A DNA stretch of 64,000 nucleotides. Source: Patescibacteria group bacterium (GTDB taxonomy: Bacteria > Patescibacteriota > Patescibacteriia > Patescibacteriales > Patescibacteriaceae). The translations under genes and the position numbers were made by a program. The stretch covers positions 62,001 to 126,000 of the forward strand of contig JAQWEL010000002.1 in NCBI GenBank assembly GCA_028704945.1, given 5' to 3'. The notes beneath the pieces were generated by a model. It worked only from the letters and a program-made list of their open reading frames with translations. It made no database searches and was not told the DNA's origin. Positions 26,712 through 36,252 of the stretch are shown here, piece after piece (positions within the stretch are counted from its first letter, which is position 1; the number at the start of each line of letters is the position of its first letter).

Positions 26712-27671
26712 ATGAAGCATCAAATTAAATTAGCAGTCGGTTTTATAGTTTACGGCCAATCTGATTATAAATATTTGCCTGAATTTTTGCCGAGCCTAAC
26801 TGCCGCCCTTAGGCAGGCTGGGGTTGATGATTTAATTATCGCTTTTGACAATTTTCCTAAAGATCAAGCTAATTCTAATTGGATTAAACATCATTTCCCG
26901 GATGTTCAAATAATGTCAGCCGGGCACAACCTTGGTTTTGGAGCCGCTTACAATAAAATGTTTGCTGAAGCTTTTAGTTGGGGAGCTGATTATTTTTTAG
27001 TTACCAATACTGATATTTTTTGGGCAGCTAAAGCGATTGCAGAGCTGTTGGCGGCAGTTGAACTTGATGACAGTCTCGGCTCAGTTTCCCCTAAGGTTTA
27101 TCAGTGGGATTATGCTTCGGATAAACCTACCAAAATTATTGATACTTGCGGCATTGTTAAATTGCCTGGTCTAAGGTTTGTTGATGCTAATCAGCGAAAA
27201 TTTGACAAGGGGATAGATAGCGCCGATATTATCGGGCCGTCTGGTTGCGCCGGTCTTTATCGGATGGATGCCTTGGCTCAAGTTAAGGTTGGCAGAGAAA
27301 TTTTTGACGAAGATTTTTTTATGTATAAGGAAGATTGCGACTTAGCAATGCGTCTTTTTTTATCCGGTTGGAAAACTGAATTTATTCCTTTAGCTAACGC
27401 TTGGCACGACAGAACAGCTGGGGGCAGAGGCTTATCTTTTTGGAATACTTGGTTAGCTTATAAAAAACAAAATAACTCTATTAAAAAATGGTCTTTTAGA
27501 GGTCAATTGATTCTGTATTGGAAGTATTGGAGAAAAGAGAGCTTTAAAAGCCAAGTTATTTTATGTTTTCATTTATTGTTAAGGCTTGGTTTCGCTTTTG
27601 TCTTTTCTAAAAATTTATGGAGCGAATTTAAAGAATTTTGGCGCATTAGGGCCAGAATTAAATTGGTTTAG
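26712..27671 (+). CDS. GT2-family glycosyltransferase
   Basis: 319 aa. GT-A fold with a variant N-terminus (VGFIVYGQSDYKYLPEF), GHNLGFGAAYN, the metal-binding NTD in FLVTNTDIFW, and EDFFMYKEDCDLAMRL, typical of rhamnosyltransferase-like GT2 enzymes. A basic, aromatic C-terminus (about 260-319) may associate with the membrane. It follows the rml genes by 14 bp, so dTDP-rhamnose is a reasonable donor guess. Confidence 0.88.
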   Translation: MKHQIKLAVGFIVYGQSDYKYLPEFLPSLTAALRQAGVDDLIIAFDNFPKDQANSNWIKHHFPDVQIMSAGHNLGFGAAYNKMFAEAFSWGADYFLVTNTDIFWAAKAIAELLAAVELDDSLGSVSPKVYQWDYASDKPTKIIDTCGIVKLPGLRFVDANQRKFDKGIDSADIIGPSGCAGLYRMDALAQVKVGREIFDEDFFMYKEDCDLAMRLFLSGWKTEFIPLANAWHDRTAGGRGLSFWNTWLAYKKQNNSIKKWSFRGQLILYWKYWRKESFKSQVILCFHLLLRLGFAFVFSKNLWSEFKEFWRIRARIKLV

Positions 27672-27674
27672 TTT

Positions 27675-28532
27675 ATGGACTTTAGCATCATTATTGTTTC
27701 TTGGAATGTCAAGGACAAGCTTAGAGAAAATTTAAAAAGATTGATAACTTCAAAGGATGTTTCCTTTGAAGTTATTGTAGTTGATAATAATTCTTATGAT
27801 GGTACGTCCGAAATGGTTGAACAGGAATTTAAAACAGTTAAATTGATTAAAAATAAAGATAATTATGGTTTTGCTAAAGCCAATAATATTGCTTTAAGAC
27901 AAGCCGAAGGCGATTATCTCTTACTTCTTAATCCTGATATGTTGGTGGAAGAAAGCACCTTAAGCAATTTATTAACTTGGCTTAAAAATAACGAACAGGC
28001 TGATGTCGTTGGCTGTAAGCTGGTTGATGAACATGGTCTGATAGTTAAACACGTGCGCAGCTTTCCGGGTGTTTTTGATCAAGCAGCGATTGCTTTGAAG
28101 TTGCCGCATATTTTTAAAAATATTTTAGATAAATATTTAAGAATTGATTTTGATTATAGCCGCTCAAGCAGAGTTGACTCTATTCGCGGATCATTTTTTT
28201 GCATCAGGCGCAAAACTTATAAAATTTTAGGCGGATTAGACGAGCGTTATTTTGTTTGGTTTGAAGAAGTGGACTATTGCCGTCAAGCTAAGCAAAACGG
28301 GCTCGAGGTCTGGTATACTCCGGCAACCCAATGCATTGATTTGGTCGGACAGTCATTTAAGCAATTGAAGGGTGGCAAAAAACAAAAATATTTTAAAGAA
28401 TCAATGCTAAAATATTTTTTAAAATGGCATAGCCAGATAGCCGTGTTAACTATTTATCTCGCTTGGTTGATTGGAGGTGTTATTTATAACATTGGCTTGA
28501 TGTTTTCAATAAAATCTAAAAATAATACCTAA
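27675..28532 (+). CDS. GT2-family glycosyltransferase
   Basis: 285 aa. SIIIVSWNVKDKLRENL, VVDNNSYDGTSE, LLLLNPDMLVEE (metal-binding NPD) and ERYFVWFEEVDYCRQA place it with WbbL-like rhamnosyltransferases. A C-terminal hydrophobic stretch (LTIYLAWLIGGVIYNIGLMF) suggests membrane attachment. It is separated by 3 bp from the upstream GT2 gene and ends the plus-strand run at a hairpin terminator. Confidence 0.9.
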   Translation: MDFSIIIVSWNVKDKLRENLKRLITSKDVSFEVIVVDNNSYDGTSEMVEQEFKTVKLIKNKDNYGFAKANNIALRQAEGDYLLLLNPDMLVEESTLSNLLTWLKNNEQADVVGCKLVDEHGLIVKHVRSFPGVFDQAAIALKLPHIFKNILDKYLRIDFDYSRSSRVDSIRGSFFCIRRKTYKILGGLDERYFVWFEEVDYCRQAKQNGLEVWYTPATQCIDLVGQSFKQLKGGKKQKYFKESMLKYFLKWHSQIAVLTIYLAWLIGGVIYNIGLMFSIKSKNNT

Positions 28533-28552
28533 TTTATTTGCCTTTAACTCAC

Positions 28553-28603
28553 AGATTAAATAAACAGCCGCTTAATTAGATTGAGTGGCTGTTTATTTAA
28601 TCT
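28553..28603. terminator. Bidirectional terminator
   Basis: 20-nt arms (28553-28572 and 28584-28603) pair with one G-U wobble around an 11-nt loop, between the convergent GT2 and Cache-sensor genes. Confidence 0.75.
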
Positions 28604-28620
28604 GGATTATAAGATGTCAA

Positions 28621-29367
28621 TTAATGGAATAATTTTTTGTTGTAGTGAATCGTAAAATCTTCTTCATTTGGCTTATTGGCCTTATTGCGATAATGAACGA
28701 TGCCTAAATAGCCAATGACAAATATTATTCCAATAAAAAAGGAATAAATATAACCAAAATTAATGGTTTTGATCCACTGATCAGCCGTAATGTCGACACC
28801 TAAGACAGCAATTATTTGGCCGTCCTTTTGGTTTTTAATTGGCACGAAAGCAGAAACAAAAGTTCCCCATCTGTCAGTGTAAGGGCCAGCAATGGACATG
28901 TTACCAACTAAAAAAGTATTTCGTAACTCTGGCGGGGCATCGTTATATTCTTCTCCTGGTATAGTTAAGTCAGAGCTACTAAAGGTTCCAGTCGGTTGAG
29001 TGTCGGAAGAAAACAGTATTTTCCCATTAACTTGCTTCATCAAATAGATAAAGCGGATATTTTCAGTGGCATTACAAAGCTCAGTCATTCTTTTTTTTGT
29101 TTCAATATATTCCGGCCTATTTAAATCCTTAATGTCTGCTTTTAATTTATCGACTAAATTTTTTTCTGGATCAATGGCATAAACCATTGTTTGAGCTAAC
29201 TGAGAAAATTCCGATCTTTCTTTTTTGTCAGCCATTCGACCTAAAAAAATAGCCGCCGTCAGGCTGATAGCAATAATAAGACAAGAAACAAAAATATGCG
29301 TACCCCAGCTAACGCCAAAATTATTGATATTATTTTTTTTGATTGAAGGTAGAATTTTATTGAGCAT
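28621..29367 (-). CDS. Membrane Cache-type sensor without output domain (copy 2)
   Basis: 248 aa. TM helix 1 at about 22-44, an extracellular domain of about 160 residues, TM helix 2 at about 204-226, and a short basic tail. The outer domain ends in GPYTDRWGTFVSAFVPI...IAVLGVDITADQW, a Cache/PAS-like signature. No HAMP, kinase, cyclase or methyl-accepting domain follows. It is paralogous to the gene 1 bp upstream. Possible roles are a sensing partner of the stand-alone kinases or RECs, or a solute-binding membrane protein. Confidence 0.7.
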   Translation of the reverse strand: MLNKILPSIKKNNINNFGVSWGTHIFVSCLIIAISLTAAIFLGRMADKKERSEFSQLAQTMVYAIDPEKNLVDKLKADIKDLNRPEYIETKKRMTELCNATENIRFIYLMKQVNGKILFSSDTQPTGTFSSSDLTIPGEEYNDAPPELRNTFLVGNMSIAGPYTDRWGTFVSAFVPIKNQKDGQIIAVLGVDITADQWIKTINFGYIYSFFIGIIFVIGYLGIVHYRNKANKPNEEDFTIHYNKKLFH

Positions 29368-29368
29368 A

Positions 29369-30082
29369 TTATTGGCTAATGAGCTTATCTTTATTTTGGC
29401 GCAATATTTTTCTCTCTATTTTTTTATTAATATAAACAATAATAAAATAGATTAAAATAATAACAAAGCCGATGCTTATCGATAAAATATTTCTGAAATT
29501 TATATCCACCAGCCATTCGTTGATATCAACATCAACTCCGACTACCGCAATGGTTTTACCGGTTTCACTGTCTATAATTGGAATTAGGGAAGATATGAAC
29601 GTACCCCATTCATCTGTCTCCGGACCGACAGTTGCAGCTTTGCCGGTTTTAAAAACATTTTCCACTGAACCGGTATTATCATTATATATTTCTCCCGGAT
29701 TGCTCGTAGTCATTCCTTGACTAGAAAAACGATGCGGTTCACTATCTAAATAAAAGAATAGTTCACCGTTTTTCCTACCGAAGATATAGATGTATCTAAC
29801 GTGTTCGTTAATGTCGCCAATAGCGGTAAATTTTTCTTTAATTATATTGTAATCAGGATTATTAAAATCATCTGAGGTGCCCTTTAAGTTGGCAATCATT
29901 TCTTCACTAACGGTCATAGATATTATTTTCCCCAACAAAGACAATTCTCTTCTTTCCTGAGTGTCAATATTTATGCCACTAAAAAATGATATTGTCAGAC
30001 TTAGACCAACAATAAAAATTGAGAATATGGCGTGCCAATACCACTCTAGTTTAAAAATCGAGGAAGATAGTTTGGGTGACAT
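29369..30082 (-). CDS. Membrane Cache-type sensor without output domain (copy 1)
   Basis: 237 aa. TM at about 17-37 and about 200-220, with an outer Cache-like domain whose last strands (GPETDEWGTFISSLIPI, TIAVVGVDVDINEW) match the neighbour closely. Outputs are absent here too; the tail is only ~20 basic residues. The two genes are separated by 1 bp and form one minus-strand operon inserted in the plus-strand glycan island. Confidence 0.7.
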   Translation of the reverse strand: MSPKLSSSIFKLEWYWHAIFSIFIVGLSLTISFFSGINIDTQERRELSLLGKIISMTVSEEMIANLKGTSDDFNNPDYNIIKEKFTAIGDINEHVRYIYIFGRKNGELFFYLDSEPHRFSSQGMTTSNPGEIYNDNTGSVENVFKTGKAATVGPETDEWGTFISSLIPIIDSETGKTIAVVGVDVDINEWLVDINFRNILSISIGFVIILIYFIIVYINKKIERKILRQNKDKLISQ

Positions 30083-30187
30083 AGTAATTCTTTTTTTCTT
30101 TATTATAACATATTTTTTTTAAAATAGTTATTATTTGGCTTGACTTAATTTTTTATTTAAAATAAGCTATTATGTTAATAAGAGTTT

Positions 30188-31264
30188 ATGAAAACAGCTT
30201 TAATAGTCAGTCCTAATTGGCGTGATTACGCCTCAAAGTATTTGGAAGAATTTTTAGCTTCTATTGTTTCGCAAAGTGTTTTGCCAGACAAGATTTTTTT
30301 AATTGATAATGAATCAAGTGAAGAGAGTTTTTCTTTTTTAAAAGTTAAGGCCGAATTTTTTTTAAGCGATAAGCTTGATTGGGAAATTATTGTCAATCAT
30401 GAAAACCTTGGCTTTGCTGGTGGAAACAATGTTGCTTTGAAAAAGTGTTTGGCTGAAAAATTTGATTATGCTTTGCTGTTTAATATGGATGGTTTTTTGG
30501 ATAAAGACGCTGTTAAGCTATTGGTTCAAAAAATTAATGCCAACGATAGCTTAGGGGCAGTCCAAGCCAGAATTATGCTTTGGCCTGACCAGGAATTGAT
30601 TAATAGCCTTGGCAACAGCACTCATTTTTTAGGTTTTGGTTTTTGCGATGCTTATAAAAAAAGATGGCAAGAGACTGATTTAGTTAAGTTGGATAATAAG
30701 GAAATTTTTTATCCATCAGGCGCGGCTGTTATAGTTAGATTGAGCTTGTTATCTAAGATTGGTTTGTTTGATGAAAAATATTGGATGTATAACGAAGATC
30801 AGGATTTGGGTTGGAGAATTTGGTTGAGCGGTTTTAAAGTGGTTTTGGCGCCCGAAGCGGTTTTTTATCATAAGTATGAGTTTAGCCGTTCCATTAAGAA
30901 GTATTATTGGATGGATAGGAATAGGCTTATTTCTATCTTTATCCATTATAAATTAGCGACTTTATTATTAATTTTACCCAGCTTAATTTTGATGGAATTT
31001 GGCCAGTTGTTGTTTGCTTGGCGTGGCGCTTGGCTAAAAGAAAAGTTAAGAGTTTATGGTTGGTTTTTTTCTGTTAATAATTTAAAGTATTTAGTCGAAG
31101 CCAGAAAAAAATCTTTAAACCTAAGAGTTATTCCTGATAAAGACTTGCTTCAACTGATTAGTGGAACGATTTCTTATCAGGAAATTGATAGTTTGGCGCT
31201 TAGAGTGGCTAATTTATTCTTTAACGCTTATTGGAAAATTGTCAGCCAATTAATTGTTTGGTAG
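30188..31264 (+). CDS. GT2-family glycosyltransferase
   Basis: 358 aa. TALIVSPNWRDYASKYLEEF, FLIDNESSEES, HENLGFAGGNNVAL, the NMD metal site in LLFNMDGFLDKD, and EKYWMYNEDQDLGWRI. There is a long C-terminal extension with hydrophobic segments (about 255-290). It resumes the glycan island after the Cache pair; the next GT2 gene starts 9 bp downstream. Confidence 0.9.
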   Translation: MKTALIVSPNWRDYASKYLEEFLASIVSQSVLPDKIFLIDNESSEESFSFLKVKAEFFLSDKLDWEIIVNHENLGFAGGNNVALKKCLAEKFDYALLFNMDGFLDKDAVKLLVQKINANDSLGAVQARIMLWPDQELINSLGNSTHFLGFGFCDAYKKRWQETDLVKLDNKEIFYPSGAAVIVRLSLLSKIGLFDEKYWMYNEDQDLGWRIWLSGFKVVLAPEAVFYHKYEFSRSIKKYYWMDRNRLISIFIHYKLATLLLILPSLILMEFGQLLFAWRGAWLKEKLRVYGWFFSVNNLKYLVEARKKSLNLRVIPDKDLLQLISGTISYQEIDSLALRVANLFFNAYWKIVSQLIVW

Positions 31265-31273
31265 ATTAAATAT

Positions 31274-32065
31274 ATGGATTTAAGTATTATAATTGTTAAT
31301 TACAGGAGCAAAGCCTTTACTTTAAATTGTTTAAAGTCTTTGGCTGAAGCTGATTGGAACGGTCTTGATAAAGAGATTATCGTAGTTGATAACAACTCAG
31401 AAGATAATTCGGCTGAAATCATTCGTTGGCAATTTCCAGAAATAAAATTAATTGAAAGTCCTATTAACCTCGGTATGGGGGCGGGCAATAATTTAGGTTT
31501 TAAAAATTCTTCGGGGCGTTACTTGGTTGTTATGAATCCTGATACGATTGCCTTTAAAGATGTTTTTCAAAAATTAGTGGTGTTCATGGATGAAAATCCA
31601 AGAGTAGGCATTGTTGGTCCCAAACAATATAATCCTGATCATAGTGTGCAAGACTCTTGCTATCGTTGGCATGGGCCGTTAACACCGCTTTATCGCCGAA
31701 CCGGCTTAGGCAAAACTGGCTTTGGCCAGAAAGATGTTAGCCGCTTCATGATGACTGATTTTAATAAGAATGAACCTTTGGATGTCGATTGGCTTTTGGG
31801 ATCTTTCTTGATGATTAGGCGAGAAGCCTTGGAAGAAGTTGGGGGCTTTGATGAAAGATTTTTTCTTTATTTTGAAGATACTGATATTTGTCGCCGTTTT
31901 CACGCTAAAGGTTGGCGAGTAGTTTATTACCCAGAGGCGGAAATAATCCATAATCATAATCGAGCCAGCGCTAAGACTAAGTGGTATCGTTTTTTTAATT
32001 CCAAAAGCGCTCGGATGCACATAATTTCTTGGTTGAAATATATTTTTAAATGGAGACACCTTTAA
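31274..32065 (+). CDS. GT2-family glycosyltransferase (WbbL-like)
   Basis: 263 aa. SIIIVNYRSKAFTLNCL, VVDNNSEDNSAEII, NLGMGAGNNLGF, the metal site in VVMNPDTIAF, VDWLLGSFLMIRREA, and ERFFLYFEDTDICRRF. These are classical features of rhamnosyl- or N-acetylglucosaminyl-diphospho-lipid rhamnosyltransferases (WbbL). Acceptor unknown. Confidence 0.92.
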   Translation: MDLSIIIVNYRSKAFTLNCLKSLAEADWNGLDKEIIVVDNNSEDNSAEIIRWQFPEIKLIESPINLGMGAGNNLGFKNSSGRYLVVMNPDTIAFKDVFQKLVVFMDENPRVGIVGPKQYNPDHSVQDSCYRWHGPLTPLYRRTGLGKTGFGQKDVSRFMMTDFNKNEPLDVDWLLGSFLMIRREALEEVGGFDERFFLYFEDTDICRRFHAKGWRVVYYPEAEIIHNHNRASAKTKWYRFFNSKSARMHIISWLKYIFKWRHL

Positions 32066-32092
32066 TTTTTTAGAAATAATTTAATTAATTAT

Positions 32093-32962
32093 ATGAACAA
32101 AGAGGTTAAAACAGCTATTTTCCCGGTAGCGGGATTTGGTACAAGATTTTTGCCAGCAACTAAGGCTCAGCCAAAAGAAATGTTGCCCGTAGTTGATAAG
32201 CCGGCTATCCAATATTTAGCTGAAGATGCGGTCTCGGCTGGAATTGAACAGATTATTTTTGTGACTGGCCGCGGCAAAAGAGCGATTGAAGATCATTTTG
32301 ATTATTCCTTTGAGTTAGACAGAAATTTAGTCGAAAAGAATAAGATGTCTTTAGTTGAGGAAGTAAGACGTATTTCTAATTTAGCTAATTTTAGCTATGT
32401 CAGACAGCCGATGCCTTTAGGTGATGGTCACGCTGTTAGTTGCGCCGCTCATTTAATTGGCGATAATCCGGTTTTGGTTATGTTTGGTGATACGTTGTAT
32501 GACTCTGAGATTAGCCCAGCCAAACAAGTTGTTGATGCTTATCAAAAGTATGGCAAAACTATCGTTGGCTTAGCGCGCGTGCCTAAAGAAAAGGTAAGCG
32601 AATTTGGTGTTATCGATGGCCACCAAATAGATGGTGTTACTTATCAGATAACTAATTTTGTTGAAAAGCCGGCTATTGATGAAGCGCCATCAGATTTGGT
32701 CGCGGTCGGTGTTTACGTTATTACCCGAGAAGTTATTGACGTCTTAAATAATATGGATAAAGGGGAGTCTGGTGAAATAAGATTAGCTGATGCCTTTGGT
32801 CAAATGCTTAAAAATGGTTCCGAAGTTATCGGCTTAGAGCTTTCTGGCGATTGGCTTGATACCGGCAATAAATTAGGCTGGCTTAAAGCTAATATACAGC
32901 TGGCGCTGAAGAATTCAGAAGTAGGTGAAGACTTAAAACAATATATAGATTCATTAAAATAG
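32093..32962 (+). CDS. galU: UTP-glucose-1-phosphate uridylyltransferase
   Basis: 289 aa, the normal GalU length. TAIFPVAGFGTRFLPATKA is the nucleotide-binding motif, followed by PKEMLPVVDKPAIQYLAEDA, FVTGRGKRAIEDHFD, PLGDGHAVSCA and GDWLDTGNKLGWLKA. It produces UDP-glucose for glycan synthesis. The stop codon lies inside the stem of the following terminator. Confidence 0.95.
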   Translation: MNKEVKTAIFPVAGFGTRFLPATKAQPKEMLPVVDKPAIQYLAEDAVSAGIEQIIFVTGRGKRAIEDHFDYSFELDRNLVEKNKMSLVEEVRRISNLANFSYVRQPMPLGDGHAVSCAAHLIGDNPVLVMFGDTLYDSEISPAKQVVDAYQKYGKTIVGLARVPKEKVSEFGVIDGHQIDGVTYQITNFVEKPAIDEAPSDLVAVGVYVITREVIDVLNNMDKGESGEIRLADAFGQMLKNGSEVIGLELSGDWLDTGNKLGWLKANIQLALKNSEVGEDLKQYIDSLK

Positions 32963-32983
32963 GCCTTGAGCCTATTTTTTTTT
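32956..32983 (+). terminator. Intrinsic terminator of galU
   Basis: aaaataggc/gcctatttt hairpin with a 5-nt loop and T run; its 5' arm contains the galU stop codon. Confidence 0.75.
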
Positions 32984-33064
32984 AAACATAACTTTAATCG
33001 CAGCGTTTGTTTTGGGTTATGTTTTTTTATGTTATAATTCTTTATATAAGAATTAATAAATATT

Positions 33065-34798
33065 ATGCTAAAAAAATTTCAGCAAATTTTAATTATAGTT
33101 GTCGGTCTGTTAGTTTTTAATGAAGCCAGAGCGGAAGCTAATGTTGGTTTTGTGCCAAGCGGGTCAACTGTAACTAATCCTTTTCAGTCGATTGTTAAAA
33201 TTAAAACCTATACGATAACTTCTGGCGGAGCTTTATTGTTGGAAGGTTTTGGTTCCGGCGTAGTGATTAGTAATGATGGAAAAATTTTGACCAATCATCA
33301 CGTGGTAACAGTGGAGGACTATGATAATAAAAAAAAGGATAGTATTTATGAAATTTGTTTTACTCTTAAATCAGACCAACGGCCAGAGTGTTGGTGGGGC
33401 GCTAGTTTAATTGCTTCTGACAAGAGCTTAGACTTAGCTTTATTGTCTATCAAAAAAATAGCCAATGTTAAAAATCCAGAGATTTCTTTTATCCCTTTAA
33501 AACTATCATCAGTTCAAGCTCAATCTGGTGATAGCATAAAGGCCATTGGTTATCCGGCGATTGGTGGTAAAACCATTACCTTTACTCAAGGCGTGATTTC
33601 CGGAGTTGAAACAGAGGGCAATAAGCGTTGGCTAAAGACAGACGCCGTTACTTCATTCGGCAGTTCAGGCGGTGCAGCTTTAAATACCAACAATGAAATT
33701 ATTGGTATTACTAGCGCCGGCAAAAGCGACAGTATGGCCACTATAGGTTATTTGATAGATGCCTCAATTATTAATACTTGGTTGGAGAATAATTTAAGTA
33801 AACAGGCGCTTGTCAATAATAAATACGATAATCAATTAAGTGATTTTATTAAGAAGGAAAATGGTTTAAAAGTTTGGAATAAATTTATCAACTATAGGCC
33901 AGATTTTCAATTTACTCGTCCAAACGACTGGTTGTTTGATTTTGCTGATGAAACTAGTCTTGAAGTCAGCCGGGAGGGTGATGAGGATAGCGGTTCTTGT
34001 AGTGTTCAAATAGAGCGAGCAGCTTTTTCTGAGGAATTAACCGATAAAGATTACAAAACTCTTGGAGAGTCACTTACTTATGGTGATGATGCGTTAGTTG
34101 TTTTTAAGAACCAAGAAGTTATTAAAATGGGTAACACTAAGTTTCTTAGATTGGACGTATCTTATTTCGACATTATAAGTATAAATCAGTATATTACTCA
34201 GGTCGGTAATTCGCTTTTAGCTTTTACTTGCGACAGTGGCAAAGAAGAAAAAGATAAAAATGTGATTGCGGGAATGTTGAAGTCATTTGTGGTGGGCGTT
34301 AATAAGATTAGTGTTTCCAAGGAATTGAAATTTAAGGATCCAAATATAAATATTAAGGTTGGCTCAGATTTTTCTTTATTAGCCAGTCAGAACAGAGAAG
34401 CGCCTTTTTCTATTTTTAAAAATGGTTCTCGACTTTTTAGTATGGATGTTAGTTTGTCTTATTTTGAAAATGGGCAGAAGCAAAAGAGTAATAAAGATAT
34501 AGTTAAAAATAGTATAGATTCAGCTAAAAAACTTGATGATGGTAAAGATAATAAAGTGAAAGTGATTGAGTCTAACGATAATTATAAAATTAACGCCGAA
34601 ATGAACAATCTGGTTAAAATAGTTATTTTTTCTAAGAATAGCAAGAAGGCAAAAGGACATTGCCAGGTTGATTATCGCAAGATAATAAACAAAAATTACG
34701 CCATTAGTTTTAGTTGGGAAGAATATTTATCAGAAAAAGATTGTAAAAATAAAAGTAAAGATTTTGAAAAAGCTTTAGCTGGAATTTCCTTCAAATAA
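33065..34798 (+). CDS. Exported trypsin-like serine protease without PDZ
   Basis: 577 aa. Signal peptide at residues 1-24 (ILIIVVGLLVFNEARAEA). The HtrA-like protease domain (about 40-240) has the catalytic triad H79 (TNHHVV; H78 adjacent), D123 (LDLALLSI) and S201 in GSSGGAAL. No PDZ domain follows. The C-terminal ~300 residues hold two beta-rich segments starting FTRPNDWLFDF and KVGSDFSLLAS that look like two copies of a PsbP/LpqN-like fold (weak). Likely an envelope quality-control or processing protease. Its own promoter region includes TATAAT at 33033-33038. Confidence 0.82.
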   Translation: MLKKFQQILIIVVGLLVFNEARAEANVGFVPSGSTVTNPFQSIVKIKTYTITSGGALLLEGFGSGVVISNDGKILTNHHVVTVEDYDNKKKDSIYEICFTLKSDQRPECWWGASLIASDKSLDLALLSIKKIANVKNPEISFIPLKLSSVQAQSGDSIKAIGYPAIGGKTITFTQGVISGVETEGNKRWLKTDAVTSFGSSGGAALNTNNEIIGITSAGKSDSMATIGYLIDASIINTWLENNLSKQALVNNKYDNQLSDFIKKENGLKVWNKFINYRPDFQFTRPNDWLFDFADETSLEVSREGDEDSGSCSVQIERAAFSEELTDKDYKTLGESLTYGDDALVVFKNQEVIKMGNTKFLRLDVSYFDIISINQYITQVGNSLLAFTCDSGKEEKDKNVIAGMLKSFVVGVNKISVSKELKFKDPNINIKVGSDFSLLASQNREAPFSIFKNGSRLFSMDVSLSYFENGQKQKSNKDIVKNSIDSAKKLDDGKDNKVKVIESNDNYKINAEMNNLVKIVIFSKNSKKAKGHCQVDYRKIINKNYAISFSWEEYLSEKDCKNKSKDFEKALAGISFK

Positions 34799-34801
34799 AA
34801 G

Positions 34802-34848
34802 TAATTAATAATAAAACAAGGTCACAAACCTTGTTTTATTATTAATTA
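34802..34848. terminator. Bidirectional terminator
   Basis: Perfect 21-bp arms (34802-34822 and 34828-34848) with a 5-nt loop, between the convergent protease and PEGA-protein genes. Confidence 0.85.
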
Positions 34849-34854
34849 TAGAAG

Positions 34855-36246
34855 TTAGTCAATTATTTTTAAGCTATATATTTTATAATTATCTTTATCT
34901 GATTGTTTACCGACAAAATAAAGCATTTTTCCATCCGGTGATGTTTCCGTTACCTTTAAAGAAAACATATTTATAAGCTCAATTTGGCTGTGAGAATCTC
35001 GGTTATCTAATTCGAAAGAATAAACTGTTTTATTGGTGCTATATAAAATATAGTTATCATCATTTGACCACGCAGTATAAATAATCGGCTGGCTGGTTCT
35101 GGTTAGAAGATTTTCCGTATCATCGTTTCGGCTCCATATTTTTAAATCAAAGTCTCCGGCAATGAGCATTTTTTTATCTTTCAGCCAAGCGCCAAGCTGA
35201 TAGTTTTCTATTTTTTTAATTTTAAATTCGTTAGAGAATAATCTTGGCTCTTCAATCAAGTAAGCAATTTTATTTTTTTCATCCTTAATATTAATCCAAG
35301 TATTATCTTGATTGATAAAGGAATAATCTGAAATAGCCGGCAAATCAACGGATGAACTGGTCTTTTTGTCTTTGATGTCGCTAATAATCAGGCTGGTTTT
35401 GTTGCTTTGTTTGTTTTTAGCCAGCAGATAAAAGCGATTATTCTTAATCAGGACATCACTAATAGCGAGGTCTTGGCCAACGATTATTTTTTCCTCAGCC
35501 GCGCTTTCTTTACTTATATTTTTTATGTAAAAGATATTTTGATCCCAGTAGTAAATGTTATTATCATAATCGCTTGATAATGAAAATTGTTCTTTTTTGA
35601 TAGCAGACGGTAGTTTTTTAATTTTAAAATCAGAATTGATTTCAATTAAATTATTGCCGGCAATTAATAAAGAATCATTGTTTCCCCATAATAATTTTTT
35701 ACTATCGTTAGTCGCATCAAAGTCAATTTGTTTTACGGCCTGGGTTTTTAAATCGATAATAACAACACTGCTTTCGGTTAATATGGCCATTCTTTTTTTG
35801 TCTAAGGATAGCGCAACACTGATAATGTTTTGGTTATTGATTTGATATAATTCTTTGGGGCTTTCTTGGGGGAATAGCCGGACATTTTCAAGATAAGTCG
35901 TTTCACCTGGATTGATAAAGAGTTTCTTTTCCCAATTGTGGTAACCGTTCAGTTTGATTGCAACGGTATATTCACCTGGAGTAAGTCCTGAAATCTTGAC
36001 TGGCGAGGTGGCAAAATTATTTTTTGTGCTCGGATTTATTTTTTCTAAGAACGATTGGTATGGCTTGCCGTTTAATAATATTTGCGCGCCGCGAGGAGTG
36101 GTTTTGATGTCGAACATACCCGACTTTTGCAGTCTTAAGCCGTTACTTAGGGTGTAGCCGAAAGAATAGATTAAGGTTACGGCAGATATACTGACAAAGA
36201 GTAAAATAAAAACAATTAAAAGTATCAGCCTGATTTTTTTATCCAT
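34855..36246 (-). CDS. Membrane-anchored PEGA-domain beta-propeller-like protein
   Basis: 463 aa. TM helix at about 7-29. A PEGA domain follows (about 42-125: GMFDIKTTPRGAQILLNGKP, GLTPGEYTVAIKLNGYHNW). The rest is a series of beta repeats with KK-LLWGN, YDNNIYYWD, AWSNDDNYILYS and SPDGKMLYFVG, which suggests a WD40/TolB-like propeller. PEGA domains usually bind surface or wall components. It starts 6 bp after murA on the same strand, so a role near peptidoglycan is plausible. Confidence 0.75.
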   Translation of the reverse strand: MDKKIRLILLIVFILLFVSISAVTLIYSFGYTLSNGLRLQKSGMFDIKTTPRGAQILLNGKPYQSFLEKINPSTKNNFATSPVKISGLTPGEYTVAIKLNGYHNWEKKLFINPGETTYLENVRLFPQESPKELYQINNQNIISVALSLDKKRMAILTESSVVIIDLKTQAVKQIDFDATNDSKKLLWGNNDSLLIAGNNLIEINSDFKIKKLPSAIKKEQFSLSSDYDNNIYYWDQNIFYIKNISKESAAEEKIIVGQDLAISDVLIKNNRFYLLAKNKQSNKTSLIISDIKDKKTSSSVDLPAISDYSFINQDNTWINIKDEKNKIAYLIEEPRLFSNEFKIKKIENYQLGAWLKDKKMLIAGDFDLKIWSRNDDTENLLTRTSQPIIYTAWSNDDNYILYSTNKTVYSFELDNRDSHSQIELINMFSLKVTETSPDGKMLYFVGKQSDKDNYKIYSLKIID

Positions 36247-36252
36247 ATAGTT

